Assembly: GCA_036397835.1 (NCBI GenBank)
Contig: DASWIG010000188.1
Span: 36,930-100,929, forward strand
Direction: 5' to 3'
Origin: DASWIG01 sp036397835
GTDB lineage: Bacteria; Acidobacteriota; Thermoanaerobaculia; Multivoradales; J023
DNA length: 64,000 nucleotides
Position numbers and translations under genes: made by a program. Numbering within the stretch: the first letter of the stretch is position 1; every line of letters begins with the position of its first letter. A model generated the notes under the pieces. The model ran no database searches. It saw nothing but the letters and a program-made list of their open reading frames with translations, and was not told where the DNA came from. Positions 18,001-26,189 of this stretch are shown piece by piece.

Positions 18001-21000
18001 AGCGTGGCGAGGATCGCCACGACCATTTCCGGCGTCCGCTCCAGGAAGAGACCGACGCGGACCTCGGGAGCGATACCGAGACGGCGGAGCCGGTCGCCCA
18101 ACCGCCGCGACGTCCGGGCGAGCCGGGCGTAGCTCAGGGCGGCGCCTTCGAAGCTCACCGCCACGGCATCCGGGGTGCGCCCTGCCTGGACCGCGAAGAG
18201 CCCGTCGAGCGTCTTCTCGGGGCACGGCAAAGAATCCGAGCCGCCCGAGCATTCCGTGAACGTCTGGTGGCTCTCGGCAACGCTCAGCAACGGGAGCGCA
18301 TCGAGTCGCGTCTCGGCGGCGTCTTCGTCGGCCATCGCCTCCAGAAGACGCCGATAGTGTCGCGTCATCCTTTGGACGGTCGTGGGATCGAAGAGCTCGG
18401 CGCGGTACTCGATCGCTCCGCCCAGCCGCTCGGCCGTCTCGCCCACCTGGAGGGTCAGATCGAAACGCGCCACGGTGACCGGTTGGCCAAGGGCCACGAG
18501 CTCGACGTTGCGCAACCTCGGCGGCACCCGCGGCAGGTTCTGGAGGACGAAGACCACCTGGAAGATCGGCGAATGAGCAAGGTCCCGCTGGGGCCTCAGC
18601 TCTTCCACCAGCTTCTCGAACGGGAGCTCCTGGTGGGCGAACGCCGCCAAGGTCGCTCGCCGCACCCGGCCGAGCAAGGTCCGCAGCGTCGGGAACGCTC
18701 GGCCGGAATCGCCACGAACGTCGGTGCGCAAGACCAGCGTGTTGACGAAGAAGCCGATCAACGCCTCCGTTTCCACCTGCGTACGGCCAGCCACCGGGAC
18801 TCCCACCACCACGTCGCGTTCGCCCGTGTAGCGCGAGAGCAGGGTCTGGAAGGCGGCGAGCAAAGTCATGAAGAGAGTCGTTCCTTCGCGGCGGCTCAGG
18901 AGCCGGACGCGGCGTCCGAGCTCGGGCGGCAGGTTCAGGGGACGTCGGCCGCCGCGCGAGCCCGGCTGCGCCGGCCGTGGGCGGTCGGCCGGAAGATTCA
19001 GAACCGGCGGCGCGCCCGCGAGGCGATCCCGCCAATAGGCCAGATCCTTCTCCAGGTTCTCTCCCGCGAGCCAGCGCCGCTGCCACACGGCATAGTCCGC
19101 GTAGGAGATCGGGAGCTCCGGAAGCGGCGATTCCCTCCCGGCCGCCGAGGCCTCATAGAGCGCCACCATCTCCCGTGCGAACAGGTGCATCGACCAGCCG
19201 TCCGCGGCGATGTGGTGGAGGGTGACGAAAAGGGAGTGGTCCTGGTCGTCGACGCGTGCCAGGCTCACCCGGAGCACGGAGCCGCGGGCGAGATCGAAAG
19301 GCCGCAGAGCTGACGCCGCGGCGAGCCTCTTGAGCTCCTCCTCGCGGACTGCGGAGGGCAGCCGGCGCAGGTCGACCGCCGGCACCGGCACCGGAGCCGG
19401 CGGCAAGACCTCCTGCCGCGGTCCGTTGTCTTGCTCGGAGTACACGGTTCGCAAGATACCGTGGCGGCGAACGATCGCGGTCAGGGCATGGACCAGAGCC
19501 GCCACGTCGAGTCGGCCCACGAGGCGAAGCGCCAGGGGGATGTTGTAGGCCGGATTGATGGGCTCCAGCCGATTCAAGAACCAGAGGCGTTCCTGGGCGA
19601 AGGAGAGCGGCAGGATCCGGCTCGAGGCCGGGAGGAGGGGCGCGAGCCGCGGCCTCGGTGGCCTCGGTGATCCGGCTTCGGAGTTCATGGTCCGTTCGAC
19701 CACGCGCGCCAGAGATCCGAGCGTCGAAGCCTCGAAGACCTCCTGGAGAGCGACCTCCACGCCGAACAAAGCGCGAATGCGGGAGGAGACCCGAATCGCC
19801 ATCAACGAGTTTCCGCCGAGCTCGAAAAAGTCGTCGTGGAGACCGACCTGGTCTCGGTCCAGCAGATCACACCAAATCGTAGCCAGAGTCTCTTCGAGAG
19901 GCGTGCGCGGCGAGGCCCGGCTCTCTCGGGCATCCGAGGCGCCCGGATCAGGCAGGCCACGGCGATCGATCTTACCGCTCGGAAGACGAGGAAAGTCGTC
20001 CAGGACGACGAAGACCGACGGGATCATCGAGGCCGGCAGCTTTTCGGCGAGCAAGGCGCGCCAAGGCTCCGCGTCGCTTCCCGCGGCCGCGGCGCCCGAC
20101 ACGTAGGCCACGAGGCGCCGATCCGGTGTCGCGCCGGCGCCACGGTCCCCGCCGGGCTGCCACGTCACGACCAGGGCCTCCCGCACCCCGGGGAGCTGCC
20201 GCAGCGCCGCCTCGATCTCGGCCGGTTCGATGCGGTGCCCGCGGACCTTGACCTGGTGATCGATGCGGCCGCGGAACTCCACGTTGCCGTCGGCCAGATG
20301 ACGCGCCAGATCGCCGGTTCGGTAGAGGCGTTCGCCCGGCTGCCGTGAAAGGCCGTCGGGAACGAACACCTCCGCGGTGCGGGCGCCCTCGCGGAGGTAG
20401 CCGCGCCCGAGGGCGACACCCCCTACGTGAAGCTCTCCCAGGAGACCGACGGGAACGACGCGCTGCGCGCGGTCGAGCACGAAGGTCCGCAGGCTGCGCA
20501 GAGCCCGTCCCACCGGCGTATGGAGGACGCCCTCCGCCAGCGGCCGCGCGAGGCGGAAGTGGGTGACGTCGTCCGAGCACTCGGTCGGCCCGTAGGCGTT
20601 GAGGAGAGGGACCTCGGGGAAGCGGCCGAGCCAGCGCCGAGCCAGCGCCGGCGCCAGGGCCTCGCCGGTCGGAATCAGCCACCGCAGCCGTCCGAGAGAG
20701 GCCTGCGTGCCCTGCTCTTCGATCTCCGCGAGAAGGTATTCGAGCAGGGAGGGAACCACCTCGAGATGGGTCACTCCGCCGGCAAGCGTCGCCCCGAGAA
20801 GCCTGCGCGGGTCCGGGGCCTCTTCTTCGGGAACCACGTGGACGCGACCGCCGACCACGAGCGACGCCAGGAGTTGCCAGACCGACACGTCGAAGCACTG
20901 CGACGCGTTCTGAGCCACCACGCTCCGGGCTCCGAGACCCAGCTCGCCGATCTTGGCGGCGATGTGGTTCATCATGCCGGCGTGCTCGACCATGGCCCCC

Positions 21001-24000
21001 TTGGGCGTGCCGGTCGAGCCCGAGGTATAGATCACGTAGGCGAGATCCTGGGGCCGGGAGCGCCACGGGATCTCCGCTTCCGGCACCTCCGCTCCGGCGT
21101 CCTCATCCGCCAAGAGCTCTTCGAGCCAGGCCACCGCGAGCCCAGCGGGCGCCGCTTCGCGGCCTCCGCGCAGCCACAGCGACGGTCGCGTCAGCAGCAG
21201 CGACGCGCGGCTGCGCTCGAGAATCTGGATCTGGCGACGGCGGGGATGCGACGGCTCGAGCGGCAGGTAAGCCCCTCCCGCCCCGAGGACGGCGAGGACC
21301 GCCGTCAGGAGCTCGACGCCCCGCGCCTCGAGAAGGGCCACGATCACGCCGGGGCCTACCCCCAAGCGGGCCAGCCGGCGTGCGGCCCGGCGAGAGCTCC
21401 GTTCGAGGGCGCGATAGGTCACGTTGCGATGCCTGCAAACCACGGCGACGGAGTCGGTGTGGCGCTCCGCCGCCCGGCGAAACGCCGGTCCGATGAAGCC
21501 GATGTCGTCGGCCTCGGTCTCCGTGTCGTTCCACTCCAGGAGGAGCTGCTGACGTTCGGCGCCGGTGAGGAGCGTCAGGCGCTCGAGGGCGACCTCGGGG
21601 TCCGCCGCGAAACCCTTGAGGAGCTGCTCGAGATGGCGCAACAGGCGTCGGGCCGCCGTCGGCTCGAAGGACCGGCCGGAGCAGACCGCCCGCAGCTCGA
21701 ACGGATCGCCCGGCCGCGCCATCAGGTAGAGCGGATAGCCCGTGTCGATGGACGGCCAGTCGCGGCGTACCCAGGAGCTTGCCCGCGATGGGAAGTTCTC
21801 GATCGCCAGGAAGCAGTCGAAGAGAGGCTGACCGGCGCCCACGGCGCTCCATCTCCGGACGTCGACCAGTGGGACGTGCTCGTGGGCCTGGACGGCGAGC
21901 CACCGGTCACGCACTTGACGAAGCCACGGGAGCAGCCGCGCGCCGGGATCGACGCGAACCCGGAAAGGCAGGTTGTTGACCAGGAGCCCGACCATCGACT
22001 CGATGCCCTCCAGGGGAGCCGACCGTCCTCCGACGACGTTGCCGAACACGACGTCGACGCGGCCGCAATAGCGGCTCAACAGGATCGCCCATGCCGCCTG
22101 GACCAGGATCCCCGGGGTCGCGGCGCATTGCCGTGCTACCTCCCGAAGAGAACCGGCCGTCTCCCCCGAGAGCCGGTGCGCGAGCTCGATCCAGGCGGCC
22201 TTCGCGGGCGGACCGAATGGCTCCACCACCAGCCGCGCCGGCCGCTCGAAACCCGCCATATGGTGTCGCCAGAATACCTCCGACGCCGCCTTGTCCAGGC
22301 TCTCCAGCCACTCGGCGTAGTCACGAAACGGCCGGGCCGGACCGAGAGCCGGAAGGCGGCCCGCCCTGAGGTCGCGATAGGCCGACTCGACTTCCGCCAG
22401 CACCACGGCGCTGGACCACCCGTCGGCAATCAGGTGGTGGTAAGTCCAGACCAGGCGATAGCCGTCGTCGGCGACTCGAAAGAGGGACAGGCGCAGCAGC
22501 GGCGGCGTGCGGAGCTCGAAACGGCGCGCGCCTGCTCCGGTGCGGACGTGCTCCTCGATGGCGAGCTCCTGTCGGCGCGGCGTCAGCTCACGCAGGTCGT
22601 GATCCTCGATGCTCAGCGGGACCTGCCGGTGGACGACTTGCCGCGGGCCGGCCGCACCCTCGAGGACGAAGCCGCTCCGCAAAGCGGGATGGCGTTCGAC
22701 GACCAGCCGCCAGGCCTTACCGAGGGCGTCGACGTCCAGAGGCTCGCCGATCGCAAGGTCGACGTGCTCGAGATAGCTGGAGCCTTCCCGCGTCGAAAGA
22801 GTGTGCACGTAGAGCCCCTGCTGCATCGGAGTCAGGGCATGAGCGCTCTCGTCGGGTTGGCGCTCGATCGGTCGCTCCGGCAAAACGGCCGTGCGCTCGC
22901 AGACCTTGGCCAGTCGGGCGACGGTGGGATGCTCCAGCAGATCGCGGACCTCGAAGGCCAGACCGTACCGGCGCGCTTCCACCACGATCTGCAAGCAGAG
23001 CACCGAGTCGCCGCCGAGGTCGAAGAAGGAATCGCCGACGCCCACTCGATCGATGCCCAAGGCCCGGCTCCAGCACTGGGCCAGTCGCTCTTCCGTGGGG
23101 TCGCGCGGTGCCAGGTAAGGTTGTTCCAGATCGGGCCGGCTGCGCCCGGGCTCCGGCAGGGCACGGAGGTCGATCTTGCCGTTGGGTGTCAGCGGGAAGG
23201 CGGTCACGGGCACGAACACCGCCGGCACCATCGGCTCGGGCAGCTTCTGGCGCAGGAATCGGAAGAGCTCGCTGGGACCGGGCGCCGGCTCGCCATCGGC
23301 CACCAGGTAGGCCACCAGCCGGCGCCGGCCACCCTGGTCCTCGCGCACCGTGACGACGGTCTCGAGCACGCGCGGATGTTCCTCCAGGGCGGCCTCGATC
23401 TCGGTGAGCTCGACACGGACGCCGTGGATCTTGACCTGGTGGTCGATGCGGCCGAGGTATTCGATCTCGCCGCCGGCGAGATACCGGGCCAGGTCACCTG
23501 GACGGTAGAGACGCGCGCCCGGCCGGCCGCCGAGGGCATCCGGCACGAAACGCTCGGCGGTGAGGCCGGGTCGATCCAAGTAGCCGCGCGCCAGGACCGG
23601 GCCACCGACATAGAGCTCGCCGACGACACCGGCAGCGACCTCCCGCCATCGGGCGTCGAGGAGGTGGATGCGCGCGTGGTGGACGACTCTTCCCACGGGA
23701 GGATGGGACGGCCAGCTCCGCGTTTTCCCGGCGGGAAGGGTATACGCGGTCACCACGTGGGTCTCGGCGGGGCCGTAATGGTTGTGGAGGCGCGCTCGGG
23801 GCAACCGCTCCATGAATTCGCGCACCGGACGCGTGACCTGGAGCTGCTCGCCGGTGGTGACGAGCTCGACCAGGGCGAGCGGCAACGGGCCCCGTCCGCG
23901 GAGGTGCTCGCTGATCTGTTGGAGGACGACGACCGGCAGGATGGCCTTGTCGATACCGCGCTCCAAGAGAAAGTCGGCCAGCGCGGGAACGTCTCGGCGC

Positions 24001-26171
24001 AAAGGCTCCGGGACCATCTCGAGAGCGCCTCCCGAGCCCCAGGCCGCGAACATCTCGTGGATGCTGACGTCGAAATTCAAGCTTGAGAACTGCAGCGTGC
24101 GTCGGCCACGGTACAGAGCTTCGAGGTGCCAGTGGATCAGGTTGACCATCACGGCGTGAGGCAGCAGGATGCCCTTGGGCCGGCCTGTCGATCCCGAGGT
24201 GTACATGACGTAGAACGGATGCTCGGGATCGACGGCGACGGCGAGCCGTTCTGCGGCGCTCGCGACCGCGGCTTCCGCACCGATCAGGATCGTCGGACAG
24301 GGCGGCGTGGGAAACGCCTCGAGGAGCGGCCGGCGCGTGATCAGGGCCGTGAGCCGCGCGCCGTCGAGAATCGCCGCCAGCCTTTCCCGCGGATAGCCGG
24401 CGTCGAGCGGCACGTAGGCGCCGCCGGACTTGAGGGTCGCCAGGACCGCGATCATCATCTCGGGCGAGCGCTCGAGGCAGATTCCTACTCGGGCTTCCGG
24501 GCCGGCCCCGAGCTCGGCCAGGCGTCGGGCCAGGGCGTTGGCCCGACCATCGAGCTCGAGGTAGCTCAATGCCCGCTCGGCGAAGACCAGAGCAACGGTT
24601 TCTGGGATGCGATCGGCTTGGCGCTCGAGGAACCGGTGCAGAGGGCCCGAGCTTCGGGAAGCGGGGCTCGTCGTGCTCCACTCGCGGAGTTGCTGCTGCT
24701 CGGCCGGGGTCAGCAGACCGTGCCGCGAGAGAGGGGCCTCGGGCCGTGAGGCGAGAGAGGCGAGCAGGGTCTGCAAGTGCCCCGCAATGCGCCGCGCCGT
24801 CGTCGCTTCGAAGATCTCGGCGTTGTATTCGACGCTGCCGCCAATCCCCGATCCACGTTCGTAGAAATAAAAGTTCAGGTCCTCCAGGGTCTGGAGCTCG
24901 CCGCCTGGCTCGAAAGTGGTCAACGAAGGCCCGTCGGCCGATCGCGGACCGTCCACCTCGAGGCTCTCGCCATGCTCCGGCAGGTCCAGCAGCACGAGCA
25001 TGGTGCGGTAGGGCCGCGGCGCGGCGGCGGAGCGCTGCGGGCTCAACGCCCGCAGGATCTCCTCGAACGGCACTTCCTGATGAGCGAAAGCTTCCGAAAC
25101 GCTCTGCCGAGCGCGGGCGAGAAGCTCGGTGAAATCGGGATCGCCGCCGAGGTCGCCGCGCAGGACGACCGTGTCGGCGAAGAGACCGATCAAACCGTGG
25201 AGCTCACGCCGCCGCCGGTTGCTGACGAGCGAGCCGACCCACACGTCCGTGCGCCCCGAATAGCGGCCGAGCAGTGCCTGATAGGCCGCGAGCAACGTCA
25301 TGAAGAGCGTCGCTCCCGAGTGCCGCGAGATGGCCCGTACGGTCCGCGCGATGTCGGCGGCCCAGAAGAATGCTCGCCGGCCGCTCCTGAACACTCGCCG
25401 CTCGGGCCGCGGCCGGTCCGCCGGCAGGCGCAGCGCCGGGGGCTGACCCGCCAAAGTCCGACGCCAGAAGGCCAGGTGTTGCTCGATGCTCCCTTCTCCC
25501 AGCCGGCGGCGTTGCCAGAGCGCGTAGTCGCCGTACTGCACCGTGAGCTCGCGCCAGGCCGGCGCGTGCCCGCGGCGTAGCGTCTCGTAAGCTCCCGCCA
25601 GCTCCCGCAACAGCAACCGGTTCGACCACTCGTCCGAGACGGCATGGTGGATCGAAAGCGCCAGCAGGTGGTCGCGCTCGTCCAGGTGAACCACGAACAG
25701 GCGCCATAGCGGCGCCTTCGCGAGGTCGAACGGGTAGTTGCCAAGGCGGCGGACGAGGCGGCGTCCGGCGCCGAAACGCAGCGGCTCCGGCAAGGCGGTC
25801 AGGTCGACGATGGGAAGGGCGACGCGACAGGCCGCCGGCTCGACGATCTGGACCGGTCCCTCGTCAGTCGTGCGCAAACACGTCCGCAGCGTCTCGTGGC
25901 GTTCGACGAGACGCCGCAAGGCGTCCGTCAGAAGCCCTGCCGAAAGCTCACCGGCGAATCGCAGCGTCTGGTTGAGGAGGAATGCGACGCTCGCCGGGGC
26001 CAGTTGTTGGTCCAGGAAAATGGATTCCTGGGCCATGGACAGTGGGAACCGGTCTCGACGCTCCTGTCGGGGGATGATAGGTGGTGCGGCCTCACGCCGC
26101 TTCCTGCCGCGAAGCTTTCGCAACAGCAGGGCACGCCGGTCGCCGCTCAGACCATCGAATAGACGTTCCAT
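15003..26171 (-). CDS. NRPS: C-A-PCP / C-A-PCP / C-A(Thr)-PCP / C
   Basis: A 3722-residue synthetase. ATG 26171 lies 18 nt after the upstream gene, preceded by GAAGGG. Domains by residue: C (HHAVSDE, His175, final Gly replaced by Glu); A1 with code DVHIVTHVVK, no confident match; PCP (Ser1056, LGGDS); C of the LTPMQQGLY type (HHLIADG, His1245); A2 with code DVWEITADDK, acidic at three positions and suggesting a basic side chain; PCP (near 2121, LGGNS); C (HHIAADG, His2319); A3 with code DFWNIGMVHK, the classical Thr code; PCP (Ser3199); terminal C (HHIVSDA, His3391, final Gly replaced by Ala). It ends with acidic HVEELDDDFAF, a likely docking tail. The orphan terminal C domain probably condenses onto the Asn loaded by the next synthetase, whose own N-terminal C domain is only half present. 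No epimerisation domain is seen. Confidence 0.97.
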   Translation of the reverse strand: MERLFDGLSGDRRALLLRKLRGRKRREAAPPIIPRQERRDRFPLSMAQESIFLDQQLAPASVAFLLNQTLRFAGELSAGLLTDALRRLVERHETLRTCLRTTDEGPVQIVEPAACRVALPIVDLTALPEPLRFGAGRRLVRRLGNYPFDLAKAPLWRLFVVHLDERDHLLALSIHHAVSDEWSNRLLLRELAGAYETLRRGHAPAWRELTVQYGDYALWQRRRLGEGSIEQHLAFWRRTLAGQPPALRLPADRPRPERRVFRSGRRAFFWAADIARTVRAISRHSGATLFMTLLAAYQALLGRYSGRTDVWVGSLVSNRRRRELHGLIGLFADTVVLRGDLGGDPDFTELLARARQSVSEAFAHQEVPFEEILRALSPQRSAAAPRPYRTMLVLLDLPEHGESLEVDGPRSADGPSLTTFEPGGELQTLEDLNFYFYERGSGIGGSVEYNAEIFEATTARRIAGHLQTLLASLASRPEAPLSRHGLLTPAEQQQLREWSTTSPASRSSGPLHRFLERQADRIPETVALVFAERALSYLELDGRANALARRLAELGAGPEARVGICLERSPEMMIAVLATLKSGGAYVPLDAGYPRERLAAILDGARLTALITRRPLLEAFPTPPCPTILIGAEAAVASAAERLAVAVDPEHPFYVMYTSGSTGRPKGILLPHAVMVNLIHWHLEALYRGRRTLQFSSLNFDVSIHEMFAAWGSGGALEMVPEPLRRDVPALADFLLERGIDKAILPVVVLQQISEHLRGRGPLPLALVELVTTGEQLQVTRPVREFMERLPRARLHNHYGPAETHVVTAYTLPAGKTRSWPSHPPVGRVVHHARIHLLDARWREVAAGVVGELYVGGPVLARGYLDRPGLTAERFVPDALGGRPGARLYRPGDLARYLAGGEIEYLGRIDHQVKIHGVRVELTEIEAALEEHPRVLETVVTVREDQGGRRRLVAYLVADGEPAPGPSELFRFLRQKLPEPMVPAVFVPVTAFPLTPNGKIDLRALPEPGRSRPDLEQPYLAPRDPTEERLAQCWSRALGIDRVGVGDSFFDLGGDSVLCLQIVVEARRYGLAFEVRDLLEHPTVARLAKVCERTAVLPERPIERQPDESAHALTPMQQGLYVHTLSTREGSSYLEHVDLAIGEPLDVDALGKAWRLVVERHPALRSGFVLEGAAGPRQVVHRQVPLSIEDHDLRELTPRRQELAIEEHVRTGAGARRFELRTPPLLRLSLFRVADDGYRLVWTYHHLIADGWSSAVVLAEVESAYRDLRAGRLPALGPARPFRDYAEWLESLDKAASEVFWRHHMAGFERPARLVVEPFGPPAKAAWIELAHRLSGETAGSLREVARQCAATPGILVQAAWAILLSRYCGRVDVVFGNVVGGRSAPLEGIESMVGLLVNNLPFRVRVDPGARLLPWLRQVRDRWLAVQAHEHVPLVDVRRWSAVGAGQPLFDCFLAIENFPSRASSWVRRDWPSIDTGYPLYLMARPGDPFELRAVCSGRSFEPTAARRLLRHLEQLLKGFAADPEVALERLTLLTGAERQQLLLEWNDTETEADDIGFIGPAFRRAAERHTDSVAVVCRHRNVTYRALERSSRRAARRLARLGVGPGVIVALLEARGVELLTAVLAVLGAGGAYLPLEPSHPRRRQIQILERSRASLLLTRPSLWLRGGREAAPAGLAVAWLEELLADEDAGAEVPEAEIPWRSRPQDLAYVIYTSGSTGTPKGAMVEHAGMMNHIAAKIGELGLGARSVVAQNASQCFDVSVWQLLASLVVGGRVHVVPEEEAPDPRRLLGATLAGGVTHLEVVPSLLEYLLAEIEEQGTQASLGRLRWLIPTGEALAPALARRWLGRFPEVPLLNAYGPTECSDDVTHFRLARPLAEGVLHTPVGRALRSLRTFVLDRAQRVVPVGLLGELHVGGVALGRGYLREGARTAEVFVPDGLSRQPGERLYRTGDLARHLADGNVEFRGRIDHQVKVRGHRIEPAEIEAALRQLPGVREALVVTWQPGGDRGAGATPDRRLVAYVSGAAAAGSDAEPWRALLAEKLPASMIPSVFVVLDDFPRLPSGKIDRRGLPDPGASDARESRASPRTPLEETLATIWCDLLDRDQVGLHDDFFELGGNSLMAIRVSSRIRALFGVEVALQEVFEASTLGSLARVVERTMNSEAGSPRPPRPRLAPLLPASSRILPLSFAQERLWFLNRLEPINPAYNIPLALRLVGRLDVAALVHALTAIVRRHGILRTVYSEQDNGPRQEVLPPAPVPVPAVDLRRLPSAVREEELKRLAAASALRPFDLARGSVLRVSLARVDDQDHSLFVTLHHIAADGWSMHLFAREMVALYEASAAGRESPLPELPISYADYAVWQRRWLAGENLEKDLAYWRDRLAGAPPVLNLPADRPRPAQPGSRGGRRPLNLPPELGRRVRLLSRREGTTLFMTLLAAFQTLLSRYTGERDVVVGVPVAGRTQVETEALIGFFVNTLVLRTDVRGDSGRAFPTLRTLLGRVRRATLAAFAHQELPFEKLVEELRPQRDLAHSPIFQVVFVLQNLPRVPPRLRNVELVALGQPVTVARFDLTLQVGETAERLGGAIEYRAELFDPTTVQRMTRHYRRLLEAMADEDAAETRLDALPLLSVAESHQTFTECSGGSDSLPCPEKTLDGLFAVQAGRTPDAVAVSFEGAALSYARLARTSRRLGDRLRRLGIAPEVRVGLFLERTPEMVVAILATLNAGGAYVPLDPDEPRHRLARKIEDSGIAALLTTDALAPKLSESGVRRIHLDHRWPAAEPDRCRPDTSPKSHRAAYVIYTSGSTGEPKGVVVTHHNVVRLFETTRPWFGFHSGDTWTLFHSYAFDFSVWELWGALLHGGRLVVVPYWTSRSHEELCSLVVRERVCVLNQTPSAFRSLRDVAEPGALALRRVIFGGEALDLGSLRPWLDRHGESSPVLVNMYGITETTVHVTVLPIRRAHTARRVGGSLIGGPLPDLEVHLVSAALAVLPLGVTGEIVVAGEGLSRGYLNRPGLTASRFVPHPWSKRAGARLYRSGDLARRLADGGLEYLGRADQQVKIRGFRVELGEVEAALAAYPAVREALAVLTRDGAGNPRLAGYVVAPAAAPSREELNRFLRERLPDPMVPSALVFLERMPLNRNGKVDRGALPPPEVTPQTVSPATPRTPIVELVTGIWADVLGIEPFGPHDNFFDLGGHSLLATQVVSRLRRSLGVEVGLRQLFEHPTVEELSAEIARMRRGDAPAPPAILADPTARSAELSFAQQRLWWLSQLRGASSAYNVNGALRLEGHLDVTALAASLREILRRHEVLRSTIEASDGREPVQVVGPIRPSYLPVADLSSLREPDRDAELVRLAESEAARPFDLARGAMVRITLVRLAARLHVVLLTQHHIVSDAWSQAIIAGELKTLYAAFKGGAGLAEAARLLPDLPLQYRDYARWQRNWLRGEVLERELKYWRERLEGIPRLFAGLADYPRPPVPSFRGAAENVQLSRDLTLRLESLSRENQATLFMTLLAAFDLLLWRHSGQRRFVVATNVAHRTRTEVEPLVGFFVNMLLLPVELIDDPPFTEFLARIRESTLDAYGHQDTPFEKLVEELQPERDPSYNPLFQVVFSLLNAPSVPLQLPGLQLSGFRIKRRSAKFDLLMNVWPSPDGLRGELEYSRDLFSPMTIRNLLDRFGRLLESIVATPEARLSKLDVLSRRETAALATPIHVEELDDDFAF

Positions 26172-26189
26172 CCCAGCCCTTCCCGACCT

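Noticed and set aside
20427..24086. 1219-codon plus-strand open frame
   Set aside because: Antisense shadow of the NRPS in high-GC DNA; no family motifs.
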